DNA from: G965279335 sp965279285
Lineage (GTDB): Bacteria > Pseudomonadota > Gammaproteobacteria > DSM-16500
Reading direction: 5' to 3'
Length of the DNA stretch: 64,000 nt
Assembly (NCBI GenBank): GCA_965279285.1
Contig: OZ257148.1
Location: 1,364,001 to 1,428,000 of the forward strand
The translations under genes were made by a program, and so were the position numbers. Below are positions 9,421 to 17,964 of this stretch, one piece after another. Numbering within the stretch: position 1 is the first letter of the stretch; each line of letters starts with the position of its first letter. Under the pieces are notes generated by a model. It saw only the letters and a list, made by a program, of their open reading frames with translations, was not told where the DNA came from and ran no database searches.

Positions 9421-10056
9421 CTATTCAATTTGGGCTTTAGTATACCCTAAATTTTTTATTAAATAATCCAGTAGCTGCTGGGTTATAGCTGGAATAGTTA
9501 TCTCGGGGTTGAAATTAGCCAGTTGAGTCATGATTAAGTTGGGATAACCACAAGGGTTGATGCGTGAAAACGGTTCTAAATCCATATTTACATTGAGTGC
9601 GAGGCCATGAAATGAACAGCCGCGTCTGATCCGCAGGCCGATAGAGCAGATTTTTTTATTGTCGACATAAACACCTGGCGCTTCGCGTTTGGATTTAGCT
9701 TGAATGTTAAGTTGTTGAAGTAATTCGATAATAGTAGTTTCTAATAGCGTGACTATGTCTCTGACATTGAATTTTTTTCGTTTTAGGTCAACCAAGGGGT
9801 ACACAACTAATTGACCTGGGCCATGGTAGGTAATTTGCCCACCACGATCAGCTTGAATGATGGGGATAGTGCCAGGATTAAGTAAGTGCTCAGGTTTACC
9901 ACGTTGCCCTTGGGTGAAGACGGGAGGATGTTCAACTAGCCAGATTTCATCCGTCGTCATGGTTGTTCGTTGATCGGTAAAGTCACGCATAGCCTGCCAG
10001 CAAGTTTGATAGTCTTGTAGGCCGAGGGTGCGAATGATAACGATGTTGGTGGTCAT
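9421..10056 (-). CDS. lipB: Octanoyl-ACP:protein octanoyltransferase LipB
   Basis: Moves octanoate from acyl carrier protein to lipoyl domains, the first step of endogenous lipoate synthesis. At 211 aa it is full length. The family signature RGGQITYHGPGQLV is at 71-84. The catalytic dyad is Lys135 (VDNKKICSIG) and Cys169 (INPCGYP), at the same numbers as in E. coli. Its ATG overlaps the ybeD stop in an ATGA arrangement, indicating translational coupling. Confidence 0.97.
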   Translation of the reverse strand: MTTNIVIIRTLGLQDYQTCWQAMRDFTDQRTTMTTDEIWLVEHPPVFTQGQRGKPEHLLNPGTIPIIQADRGGQITYHGPGQLVVYPLVDLKRKKFNVRDIVTLLETTIIELLQQLNIQAKSKREAPGVYVDNKKICSIGLRIRRGCSFHGLALNVNMDLEPFSRINPCGYPNLIMTQLANFNPEITIPAITQQLLDYLIKNLGYTKAQIE

Positions 10057-10313
10057 AGTACCATAAGAACATGTGAGTCAGCGGAGAGTTCGCGATATAG
10101 GGTGTCGAGTTGCTCTTTGCTTTCAGCATTGATTTTTATGGAAATAGAGAGATATTTATTGTCTTGGCTGGGGCGATAGTTAAGTGCGTTTTCTGCTAAA
10201 TCTTTGCAATGCGTGTTGATGATAGACAGTACGGCTTTTTCAAAATCTTCGTTCTTTAGGCCAAATGCTTTGATGACAAATTCACAGGGGAAGTTTAATA
10301 AAGTGTCGGTCAT
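10053..10313 (-). CDS. ybeD: YbeD/DUF493 family small protein
   Basis: 86 aa, DUF493 family, with an ACT-like ferredoxin fold in known structures. The position between dacA and lipB is the classical gammaproteobacterial order, which supports the call. The sequence has the family pattern FPCEFVIKAFG near the start and YLSISIKI in the middle. The start is placed at the ATG at 10313; longer readings begin inside the palindromic element upstream and are artefactual. Function is unproven; a regulatory role in lipoate or envelope metabolism is only suggested by context. Confidence 0.9.
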   Translation of the reverse strand: MTDTLLNFPCEFVIKAFGLKNEDFEKAVLSIINTHCKDLAENALNYRPSQDNKYLSISIKINAESKEQLDTLYRELSADSHVLMVL

Positions 10314-10343
10314 GTTGCGTTGTTTACCTTTAATAGGTCTGTC

Positions 10344-10458
10344 GGTGGGCACAGGCCTGCGGCCTTTTGCCCACCCTACATTATTATAAATACACATAAA
10401 TGAACTACACGTAGGGTGGGCAAAGGCGATCGCGTTGTTTGCGAGCGACGTGCCCACC
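10344..10458. repeat. Palindromic element copy 3 (divergent arms)
   Basis: Arms GGTGGGCAC... at the left and ...GTGCCCACC at the right face each other around a spacer. The inner part differs from other copies: GGCCTGCGGCC replaces the usual GCTGCGC on one side, and GCGATCGCG plus GCGAGCGACG appear on the other. It separates ybeD from dacA. No target duplication is recognisable. Confidence 0.7.
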
Positions 10459-10466
10459 AATTCGTG

Positions 10467-11699
10467 TTAACCATTATTCATCTTATCACTAACATTACTA
10501 GAAAATAATTTATGAAACGTAAAGCGCAAGGTATCAATCGTATTACGAAACATACCGCCTTTAGGATCATCGCTCAGCGCAATAAGTGGTTCACTCGCTA
10601 AAGTCTGATTGTTTAAAGTAATCACGACATTGCCATAACTTTGACCTTTAACAATAGGGGCTTTCAGATCATTAACCTGCAGGTTGGCTTGAATATTTTT
10701 ATATTGACCGTTAGGCATAGTGACATATAAATCTTTAGCAACACCTAAAGTGACTTCGCCATTTTTACCCTTCCAAACACGGGCGCTGGTGAGCTTAGTA
10801 TCAGCATTATAAAGTTTGTGTGTTTCAAAAAAACGAAAACCAAAGGTCAGTAGACGGATCGAATCTTCAGTACGTGCAGAGTCATTAGGTTCGCCCATGA
10901 CGACGCTGATTAATCGTGTTCCATCTTTGACCGCAGATCCAACTAAGCAGTAGCCTGCTTCATCTGTGTGACCAGTTTTTAAACCATCAGCATATTCGAA
11001 GCGCCAGAGTAAACGATTACGATTAGGTTGTTTAATATTATTGTAGGTAAAGGTTTTTTCTGAATAAACGCGATAATCTTCGGGGTAGTTTTTAATAATA
11101 GCTTGTGCCAATAAAGCCAGATCATGTGCTGTAGAGTAATGGTTGGCGTTAGGTAGTCCATTGCTATCAACAAAATTACTATTTGTCATACCAATAACTT
11201 TAGCTTCAGCATTCATAAGAGAGGCAAAAGTTTCTTCGGTGCCCGCTATATATTCGGCCATTGCAACGCTGGCATCATTACCGGATGCAACGATAATACC
11301 TTTTAATAAGTCTTTAACTGGCACATCATCATTCGCTTTAACAAACATGCGTGAGCCACCTGTTTTCCAGGCAGTGGTGCTAATATGTACTTTGTCGTCT
11401 AGGTGAATTGAGCCACTCTTGATAGCATGAGAAATGACATACATCGTCATTAGCTTAGTGAGACTTGCAGGTGGCAAATGAGTATCAGCATTTTTTTCTG
11501 CTAAGACTTTGCCGGTATTAGCATCGATTAAAATATATCCCGTCGCGCTTAAATTAGGCATCGTGGGTGAAATAGACACTTGTGGCTGAGTCGGAATAGG
11601 AATAACTGGATTTGCATAACTGTTTAAGTTAAGCAGAGCAGCAGTTATAGAAATGGTAGCGGTGCTTAAATACTTTTGTAATGTCGTTTTGCGTAGCAT
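10467..11699 (-). CDS. dacA: D-alanyl-D-alanine carboxypeptidase (PBP5/6 type)
   Basis: Trims the terminal D-Ala of peptidoglycan pentapeptides at the outer face of the inner membrane. 410 aa. A signal peptide (1-29, cleaved near SYA-N) is followed by the three penicillin-binding motifs: SLTK (Ser79, Lys82), SGN (139-141) and KTG (241-243). A PBP5 C-terminal beta domain comes next, then an amphipathic tail (FRFTFHKLFSS) for membrane attachment. Upstream of ybeD-lipB-lipA as in E. coli, but separated from ybeD by a palindromic element. Confidence 0.95.
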   Translation of the reverse strand: MLRKTTLQKYLSTATISITAALLNLNSYANPVIPIPTQPQVSISPTMPNLSATGYILIDANTGKVLAEKNADTHLPPASLTKLMTMYVISHAIKSGSIHLDDKVHISTTAWKTGGSRMFVKANDDVPVKDLLKGIIVASGNDASVAMAEYIAGTEETFASLMNAEAKVIGMTNSNFVDSNGLPNANHYSTAHDLALLAQAIIKNYPEDYRVYSEKTFTYNNIKQPNRNRLLWRFEYADGLKTGHTDEAGYCLVGSAVKDGTRLISVVMGEPNDSARTEDSIRLLTFGFRFFETHKLYNADTKLTSARVWKGKNGEVTLGVAKDLYVTMPNGQYKNIQANLQVNDLKAPIVKGQSYGNVVITLNNQTLASEPLIALSDDPKGGMFRNTIDTLRFTFHKLFSSNVSDKMNNG

Positions 11700-11772
11700 G
11701 ATTAATTTTCCCAGGTTAAAGCTTAACAGGACTAAAGTTTATCTGAATAGTGAATGATAGCGCAATAACTTC

Positions 11773-11801
11773 TTGACGGATAAACATTAAATGTATATAT
11801 A
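11773..11801 (+). promoter_or_regulatory. Candidate sigma70 promoter for the comEA-like gene
   Basis: TTGACG (11773-11778), a 17-bp spacer, then TATATA (11796-11801), a close match to the -35/-10 consensus with ideal spacing. Transcription would begin near 11808, giving a leader of about 170 nt before the ATG at 11981. The only + strand gene it could serve is the ComEA-like gene. Confidence 0.5.
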
Positions 11802-11980
11802 ACTTATTCAGCGTTGACCAAAAGTCAGTTTATTATTCATTTGAACTAAATTTGTTGCGGCGCATTCCTTCCCTTTTCATTTCAACTCTATCTTAAAAAT
11901 TAACCAGTTTGCCGAGTGGGGATGAACATGGGGGATTTATTCGTAAAATCAAATCATTTCATTTAATTAAGGAGTAATTC

Positions 11981-12364
11981 ATGTCATTTTATCGTTTATT
12001 AGCAGTTACCGTTGCTGCACTAGGATTGGCTACATCAGCATTTGCTGCTGAAAATGCATTAGCTCCAGCAGCTGACAATGCAAGCCCAGCGCCACAAGCA
12101 ATGCAAGTAGCAGATACAACGCAAAGCACAACAACATCTACCACGACTACGACAACAACTGATAAAGTTGATGTTAATAAAGCGACAGCAAGAGAGTTGA
12201 TGAAGGTTAAAGGTTTGACCATAGGTAAGGCTAAAGCGATTGTTTCTTATCGTAAAAAACATGGTGATTTCAAATCTCTTGATGAGTTGAAAGCAGTTAA
12301 AGGCTTCAAAAGCATCCACGAAGACAAAATGAAAGAAATCCAAGACCAATTAACAGTAGGTTAA
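11981..12364 (+). CDS. Secreted ComEA-like helix-hairpin-helix DNA-binding protein
   Basis: 127 aa. A signal peptide (1-22, cleavage after AFA) leads into an Ala- and Thr-rich linker that includes a run of about ten Thr/Ser. A helix-hairpin-helix domain follows at 57-127, with VDVNKATARELMKVKG and GKAKAIVSYRK. The architecture matches ComEA-type periplasmic DNA receptors used in natural transformation. Similar small exported proteins also exist without proven competence roles. Strong AAGGAG at 11966-11971. Confidence 0.8.
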   Translation: MSFYRLLAVTVAALGLATSAFAAENALAPAADNASPAPQAMQVADTTQSTTTSTTTTTTTDKVDVNKATARELMKVKGLTIGKAKAIVSYRKKHGDFKSLDELKAVKGFKSIHEDKMKEIQDQLTVG

Positions 12365-12400
12365 TATTACTGATGTTATTTAAGGGGATGGTCGAATAAA

Positions 12401-12508
12401 AGTTTGGTGGGCACGCTGCGCTTTGCCCACCCTACATAGTTTGTCATGCATCTAGTAGGGTGGGCAAAGCGCAGCGTGCCCACCAAATTTTAGTTGCTGA
12501 ATAGTTAC
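12401..12508. repeat. Palindromic element copy 4, left end lost
   Basis: Both GGTGGGC...GCCCACC arms are intact and the right terminus GCTGAATAGTTAC is present (ending 12508). The left GTAAC terminus is missing. The flanking runs AAGGGGATGGTCGA and TCAACCACCCCTT are themselves complementary, so the whole could fold further. Confidence 0.75.
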
Positions 12509-12569
12509 GCTTTCAACCACCCCTTTTTTTTATTACAATAATTAATTGTTTAAATATAGTGATAATACA

Positions 12570-13970
12570 ATGTTAGTGCCTGTAATCTTAAGCGGTGGAT
12601 CAGGAACGCGCTTATGGCCGTTGTCGAGAAATGCCTATCCAAAACAACTGCTACCTTTAGTTGATCAGCAAAGTATGCTGCAAAATACATTATTACGTAT
12701 TAGCCATTATCCTGCAGTAGCGCATCCTATTGTTATTTGTAATGAAAATCACCGTTTTTTAGTAGCAGAACAATTGCAAGCGATTGAGCAAAAAAATGCT
12801 ACGCTCATTTTAGAGCCGGTGGGAAAAAATACTGCCCCAGCAGCTGCGATCGCTGCTTTATCAGCATTATCACAACATACTGATCCGTTTTTATTAGTTT
12901 TACCTGCAGATCATGTAATTAAAGACATAGCTGAATTTCACCGTGCAATAGCAGTAGCAGAAAGCATCGCTGCACGTGATTTGTTAGTCACCTTTGGGAT
13001 TAAACCTACGCGCGCTGAAACAGGTTATGGTTATATCAAACAGGGCCCAGGTGATAGTGTTGAAAAATTTGTAGAAAAACCAGATGTAGCCACTGCACAG
13101 CAGTATCTGCAATCGGGCGAGTATGTGTGGAATAGTGGCATGTTTATGTTTCGTGCCAGCATTTTTTTGCAAGAATTGGCTGAGCATGCGCCCGATATTC
13201 TTGCTAGTTGTCATGAAACTTTTCAACAGCGATTGTTAGATTTAGATTTTTTACGTTTAGATAAAAAAAGTTTTTCACATTGCAGAAGTGAATCGATCGA
13301 TTATGCCGTAATGGAAAAATCTGCCAATGTTGCAGTAGTCACACTAGATGCAGGTTGGAGTGATGTTGGCTCTTGGGATGCATTATGGGAAGTAAAAACA
13401 GCAGATGACAATAATAATGTGGTGCAAGGTGATGTTTATTTAAATCAAGTGACAGGCTCTTATGTTCATGCGGAAAATCGTTTATTAGCTGTTGTTGGTG
13501 TCAGTGATCATGTGGTGATTGAAACAGCCGATGCAGTATTGGTTGCACATAAAGATTATTGTCAAGATGTTAAGGCGATTGTTAGTTTATTAAAAACGAA
13601 TAATCGTTCGGAAATTGATTTACATCGTCGAGTTTACCGTCCTTGGGGTTATTATGAAATTTTAGATGGTGCCGGTGAATATCAAGTAAAGCGAATTATG
13701 GTAAAACCTGGCGCGCGTTTGTCATTGCAATCTCATCAGCATCGATCAGAACATTGGGTGGTCTTGTCTGGAGTAGCAATTGTCACGTGTGATGAACAAA
13801 CGTTAACGTTACAGGCTAATCAATCGACTTATATTCCGATTGGTGCAAAACATCGTTTAGAAAATCCAGGCTTAGAGCCCTTAGTTATCATCGAAGTGCA
13901 GTGTGGAGATTATGTTGGCGAAGATGATATTGTTAGATACGAAGATCAATATGGTCGAGTGATGGTATAA
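12570..13970 (+). CDS. manC: Mannose-1-phosphate guanylyltransferase / mannose-6-phosphate isomerase (ManC/AlgA type)
   Basis: 466 aa, two-domain enzyme supplying GDP-mannose. Residues 1-280 are a nucleotidyltransferase with LSGGSGTRLWPLSR at the start, PKQ, and the FVEKPD motif. Residues 340-460 are a type II phosphomannose isomerase cupin with SLQSHQHRSEHW metal ligands and a C-terminal YGR. The ATG at 12570 aligns with the family start; a TTG eight codons earlier is also open, but neither has a clear ribosome binding site. The product feeds the GDP-mannose-dehydratase-like enzyme encoded 5 kb downstream. Confidence 0.93.
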   Translation: MLVPVILSGGSGTRLWPLSRNAYPKQLLPLVDQQSMLQNTLLRISHYPAVAHPIVICNENHRFLVAEQLQAIEQKNATLILEPVGKNTAPAAAIAALSALSQHTDPFLLVLPADHVIKDIAEFHRAIAVAESIAARDLLVTFGIKPTRAETGYGYIKQGPGDSVEKFVEKPDVATAQQYLQSGEYVWNSGMFMFRASIFLQELAEHAPDILASCHETFQQRLLDLDFLRLDKKSFSHCRSESIDYAVMEKSANVAVVTLDAGWSDVGSWDALWEVKTADDNNNVVQGDVYLNQVTGSYVHAENRLLAVVGVSDHVVIETADAVLVAHKDYCQDVKAIVSLLKTNNRSEIDLHRRVYRPWGYYEILDGAGEYQVKRIMVKPGARLSLQSHQHRSEHWVVLSGVAIVTCDEQTLTLQANQSTYIPIGAKHRLENPGLEPLVIIEVQCGDYVGEDDIVRYEDQYGRVMV

Positions 13971-14009
13971 ATTGTTCTTTTAGTTTTTTCCAAGGACCAA
14001 GGATGGTTT

Positions 14010-15491
14010 ATGATTAAAAAAATAGTATGGGTTTTATTATTTCTTCTAAGCTCTTCTCTTTATAGTGCTCAATCTATAAAAAATCCGCAATATACTGTCA
14101 TTATCATCGGCGCAGGCATCGCTGGTTTAGAAGCCGCACGATATTTAGAAGAGCATGGCTTACATGATTATATTATTTTAGAGGCTCGTGATCGTATAGG
14201 CGGGCGTATTTGGACAGTGCATCCTCAGAAAGATATTGCTGTTGATTTAGGCGCAACCTGGATTCATGGTGATAGTGCACAAGGACCATTAATGCAGTTA
14301 GTGAATCAATGGCATCTTGATACTCAGGTAGTTGATCCTAACTCAGCGGTTTTTTATACCTGTGATGGTAATGAAATTAGTTCGGCAGCAGAGAAAAGTT
14401 TTTTTGATTTATATGGGCAATTTGCCGAGTTATTACGTGAAAAGCGGCAAGACCCAGTAAAAAATGCTTTGCTTTCTGTTTCTGATGTGGCAATAGAATT
14501 TATTACAGCTCATCAATTAGCAAAAGAAAAACAATACGGTTTGCTCTACACAATATCAGATAAGATTGAGCAAGAATATGCGGCTGATATTAAAGATTTA
14601 TCCGCACTTTGGTATGATAATGAAAAAGAAATTCCAGGTAGCGATAGAATATTAGTGCAGGGTTACAAAAGCATCATTGATGGAGTGGCAAGAGATGTTA
14701 AGGGACATATTTTTTTAAATCAAGCGGTCAAGCAAATTGATTATCGTCATAAGCAATCCATTATTGTTACTACTCAAAAAGGCCAGCAATATACGGGTCA
14801 ATATGTTATTAGCACCTTGCCATTAGGCGTGCTAAAAAAAGGTAGCGTGAGATTTTTGCCGGCATTACCGGCGGATAAGTTGGCTGCTATTCATCATCTT
14901 AATATGGGGGTGATGAATAAAATCATTTTATTTTTCCCCGTCGTTTTTTGGGATCAAGTGCAATATATTTCTTACTTGTCACCAGCATATTGGTCAGGAA
15001 CAAAGTGGAAAAATAAAAGTAAATGGATTGAATTTGATAGTATGGCGCCTTTTTTGCATCAACCGATATTGTTTGCTTTAGTCTCCGGCGACTTTGCTCA
15101 AGAGCTAGAAAATAAAACCGATGAAGAAATTGTTAACGGCGCAATGACCGTATTGCGGACGATGTATGGAGAAAAAATCCCTCCCCCAACACAGTATATT
15201 ATTACTCGTTGGGGCCAGGATCCCTGTAGTGTGGGTTCTTATTCCAGTTTGAGACCGGGTGCTCTTGATAATGGGGGGGATTATTTAAATTTAGCGAAGA
15301 CTATCGATGGACGTTTATTGTTTGCGGGTGAAGCGACAACGAATATTTATCCTTCCACCGTTTACGGCGCTTATTTAACAGGTGATCGAGCTGCTCAGGA
15401 AGTTTTAAGTAACTACTCAGCAGCTAGAGTTTGGTGGGCACGCTGCGCTTTGCCCACCCTACATTATTTATTATATTTTTGTAATCGATGA
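14010..15491 (+). CDS. Secreted flavin monoamine oxidase
   Basis: 493 aa. A signal peptide (1-20, cleaved near YSA) is followed by the FAD dinucleotide-binding motif VIIIGAGIAGLEAARYLE and RIGGRIWTV. The C-terminal FAD-contact block is LLFAGEATTNIYPSTVYGAY. It belongs to the amine oxidase family (MAO, polyamine oxidase or LSD1 type) and oxidises an amine, releasing H2O2; the substrate cannot be told from sequence. The natural protein should end near AAQEVL. The last roughly 25 residues are translated from the palindromic element inserted at 15409. Good AAGGATGG ribosome binding site. An exported amine oxidase is unusual. Confidence 0.88.
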   Translation: MIKKIVWVLLFLLSSSLYSAQSIKNPQYTVIIIGAGIAGLEAARYLEEHGLHDYIILEARDRIGGRIWTVHPQKDIAVDLGATWIHGDSAQGPLMQLVNQWHLDTQVVDPNSAVFYTCDGNEISSAAEKSFFDLYGQFAELLREKRQDPVKNALLSVSDVAIEFITAHQLAKEKQYGLLYTISDKIEQEYAADIKDLSALWYDNEKEIPGSDRILVQGYKSIIDGVARDVKGHIFLNQAVKQIDYRHKQSIIVTTQKGQQYTGQYVISTLPLGVLKKGSVRFLPALPADKLAAIHHLNMGVMNKIILFFPVVFWDQVQYISYLSPAYWSGTKWKNKSKWIEFDSMAPFLHQPILFALVSGDFAQELENKTDEEIVNGAMTVLRTMYGEKIPPPTQYIITRWGQDPCSVGSYSSLRPGALDNGGDYLNLAKTIDGRLLFAGEATTNIYPSTVYGAYLTGDRAAQEVLSNYSAARVWWARCALPTLHYLLYFCNR

Positions 15492-15577
15492 TGCCGTGGA
15501 TAGTGGAAATTATAAAAAATAATGTAGGGTGGGCAAAGCGCAGCGTGCCCACCAAACTCTAGCTGCTGAGTAGTTAC
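15409..15577. mobile_element. Palindromic MITE-like element copy 5 (169 bp)
   Basis: Complete termini GTAACTACTCAGCAGC and GCTGCTGAGTAGTTAC flank the GGTGGGC arms. The flanking octamers AGTTTTAA (15401-15408) and AATTTTAA (15578-15585) match at 7 of 8 positions, a slightly decayed target duplication. The spacer between the arms (around 15464-15520) is nearly identical to that of copy 11 at 35.8 kb, so this long version is a distinct subfamily. It lies inside the 3' end of the amine oxidase gene. Confidence 0.85.
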
Positions 15578-15607
15578 AATTTTAAATGATCAAAGGAGTC
15601 ATCATTT

Positions 15608-17257
15608 ATGACGTCACGTACTAAGATTATTATTGGGATAATTACGGCATGGATGCTGTTGGTTTCTTTGATTTTAATGGGTTCGCAATCCATCTTTATT
15701 TCAGGGTTTGCTACGTTAGAGCGTGATTTAGCAACTAATAGCGCTAATCGTGTTTATCATGTAACACTCTCGATGCTGAATTATATTGACTTACAAAATT
15801 TAGATAATGCTTATTGGGATAAAGCCTATGATTATATGCACAATAAAAATCCTACTTTTTTAGCAGATAATTATATTCCTGATTTTTATACGGACAATAA
15901 AATTAATTATATTATTTTGCTGAATACAACAGGAAAAGTAGTTTGGTCAAATGGCTTTGATTTAAAGCAAAAAACAAATGCCGCTGTTGAGTCGGAAATT
16001 TTAGCTTTTTTTAAACAACATGCCCAAGCTATTTTAGACAATAAAGATCATTATTATCAAGTGGTATCCCGACCTTATGGCGCTTCAGGGTTTTTGTTGT
16101 TAGCGGATAATAGTTTAGCTTATTTTGCTTTAAATTATATTAAAGATTCGAATGATGATGAGTCGCCAGTGGGTATCATGATTTATGGTAAGAAAATTTC
16201 GACTGATTATCTGCAACAGCTGAGTTCAGATTTGAGTTATCCTATTAGTTTAATTACACCGACAGAATTTCCACAAGATTCTGAAGTATTGATGGCTTTG
16301 AGACAGCAGAAAAATGATGTTTTTGCCGATGTTATCAAAGAAGCGAAACAAAGTGATCCTAGAGCAGAGATCATTAATGATAGCTCAGTTTTTACTAAAG
16401 CGTTAAATGATAATGTCTTTTTAAGTTATAAATTAATTAAAGATTTTACCAATAAAACTATCGGGATGTTTCAGATTGAGCAATCGAGAAAAATTTATAA
16501 TCAAAGTAAACATTCGACGTTGATGAGTCAAATCATTTTGTTTGTATTTTCTATGTTGGCTATGTTAGTGATGTCGGCTTTGGTTTATTTGTTTTTTCGG
16601 CGTCAAGATTTAATTACGAGTTCGTTTGAGCGTTTTGTTCCGCATCAGTTGATTGAATTATTGTTAAAAAAGAATATTTTAGAAGTAGGTTTGGGGGATA
16701 ATTCAAAAAGATCCATTGCGGTGATGTTCATGGATATTAGGAATTTTACGACGATTTCTGAGGGTTTAAGTCCGCAGGCCAATTTTGATTTTATTAATGC
16801 TTTGTTAAAGAAAATTGCTCCGGTTATTTCTGATAATAATGGTTTTATTGATAAATATATTGGTGATGCGGTGATGGCATTATTTCCTAATACCCAGAGT
16901 GCGGCGGACGATGCTGTGCGAGCGGCAAAACAGATTCTTGTTGAAGTAAATCAATTAAATGCGGCAGGGGTTTTGCATACGATGCAGCCGGTTAAGGTTG
17001 GTATCGGAATTAATACGGGTGAAGTAATGTTGGGAATTATTGGTGCGGAAGGGCGTTTAGAGGGGACTGTGATTAGTGATATGGTAAATACCGCTTCGCG
17101 AATTCAATCGTTAACGAAAACGTATGGTTGTGAAATATTGATTAGCGAACAGTGTTGGAAAAGGCTGAAGCAGCCGGAGCTTTATACGATTGAGCATGTT
17201 GATGATGTGTTGGTTAAGGGGAAAAAAGTAGCGGTTTCGGTGTATGCGGTGCGGTAG
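15608..17257 (+). CDS. Membrane class III adenylate cyclase with CHASE-like sensor domain
   Basis: 549 aa. Membrane segments at about 8-30 and 305-330 bracket a periplasmic domain of about 270 residues that resembles CHASE4 (WDKAYDYMHN, a recurring YIILLNTTGKVV pattern). The cytoplasmic cyclase domain follows. Metal-binding Asp376 (FMDIRNFT) and Asp420 (YIGDAVMALF) are present, with the Lys of DKYIGDA and Asp of VISDMVN expected for ATP selection, and Asn/Arg in VNTASRIQ. All catalytic residues appear intact, so cAMP synthesis in response to an external cue is predicted. A strong AAAGGAG precedes the ATG. The stop codon TAG coincides with the start of a palindromic element. Confidence 0.88.
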   Translation: MTSRTKIIIGIITAWMLLVSLILMGSQSIFISGFATLERDLATNSANRVYHVTLSMLNYIDLQNLDNAYWDKAYDYMHNKNPTFLADNYIPDFYTDNKINYIILLNTTGKVVWSNGFDLKQKTNAAVESEILAFFKQHAQAILDNKDHYYQVVSRPYGASGFLLLADNSLAYFALNYIKDSNDDESPVGIMIYGKKISTDYLQQLSSDLSYPISLITPTEFPQDSEVLMALRQQKNDVFADVIKEAKQSDPRAEIINDSSVFTKALNDNVFLSYKLIKDFTNKTIGMFQIEQSRKIYNQSKHSTLMSQIILFVFSMLAMLVMSALVYLFFRRQDLITSSFERFVPHQLIELLLKKNILEVGLGDNSKRSIAVMFMDIRNFTTISEGLSPQANFDFINALLKKIAPVISDNNGFIDKYIGDAVMALFPNTQSAADDAVRAAKQILVEVNQLNAAGVLHTMQPVKVGIGINTGEVMLGIIGAEGRLEGTVISDMVNTASRIQSLTKTYGCEILISEQCWKRLKQPELYTIEHVDDVLVKGKKVAVSVYAVR

Positions 17258-17403
17258 TTATTTAGGTAGCCAAAAAGCTTGGTGGTCACGCTGCGCTTTG
17301 TCCACCCTTTGTCATGCCAGCAGGCTTCTAGCTGGCATCCAGATTTGTAGGGTGGGCAAAGCGCAGCGTGCCCACCAAGCTCTTTGTCTACGGAATGCTT
17401 ATA
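17254..17403. repeat. Palindromic element copy 6 (diverged termini, nested repeat)
   Basis: GGTGGTCACGCTGCGC and GCGTGCCCACC arms face each other. The loop contains a GTCATGCCAGCAGGC...CTGGCATCCAG hairpin (17309-17342), the second repeat family. The termini GTAGTTATTTAGGTAGCC and its partner are recognisable but mutated. It supplies the TAG stop of the cyclase gene. Confidence 0.7.
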
Positions 17404-17528
17404 CAGTACGTTATGTTGAATGCAACGTTTTGTTATGTAAGGTAATTTTTTCAGGATAAAAATGTAGTCACATACCTGCATTTTTTCTATACTTCATGCA
17501 GATGAGCGTATTAATGATGAGGGATAGT

Positions 17529-17759
17529 ATGACAATTACAACGGTGATTAGCAGAGAGTTTAATCAAGGCGTGAGTAAAATGAAGCGTGCTTCATTGAAT
17601 GGTCCTGTTTTTATTACTGATAGAGGCTATCCTACCCATGTTTTATTAACTATACAGGACTATGAAAAGTTAACTGAAAGTAAAGAAAATATTATTGATT
17701 TACTTGCGATGCCTGATGCAGCTGATATTGATTTTGAGCCTGTTAAATTAGTCTGGTAG
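17529..17759 (+). CDS. Phd/YefM-type antitoxin, apparently orphan
   Basis: 76 aa. The N-terminal half has the Phd/YefM DNA-binding fold pattern: MTITTVISREFNQGVSK, then GPVFITDRGYPTHVLLT and the YEKL helix. These antitoxins dimerise on their own promoter and neutralise Doc, YoeB or VapC-type toxins with the C-terminal tail. GAGGG lies six bases before the ATG at 17529, which decides the start against upstream in-frame Mets. No toxin gene follows: the next 200 bp contain only a repeat, and the next gene is a glycosyltransferase on the other strand. Confidence 0.82.
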   Translation: MTITTVISREFNQGVSKMKRASLNGPVFITDRGYPTHVLLTIQDYEKLTESKENIIDLLAMPDAADIDFEPVKLVW

Positions 17760-17811
17760 CTGGTTGGTAACAATAAAGCATAGTTATATTACATAGTAAC
17801 TTCCCAGGTGC

Positions 17812-17942
17812 CCGTCGTTGCGAGCTCGCGCTTTTTGCAGGCGAAGCAATCTAGCTTTTAGGCTATTTTGATAGAGGCTGTTAAAAAGTGGATTGCTTCG
17901 TCGCAAACAGCACTCCTTGCAACGACGATTTTATGCAGCAAC
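17812..17942. repeat. CGTCGTTGCGAG..AAGCAATC inverted repeat
   Basis: CGTCGTTGCGAG with GCGAAGCAATC at the left is mirrored by GATTGCTTCGTCGCAA and GCAACGACG at the right. It resembles a palindromic repeat type widespread in bacteria and occurs once in this window. It lies between the orphan antitoxin and the convergent glycosyltransferase, where it may act as a transcription barrier. Confidence 0.65.
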
Positions 17943-17964
17943 GATGTAATGACGGAGAATCACC

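Noticed and set aside
17182..17481. Antisense frame over copy 6
   Set aside because: Made of the repeat and the reverse of the cyclase 3' end, with no ribosome binding site.
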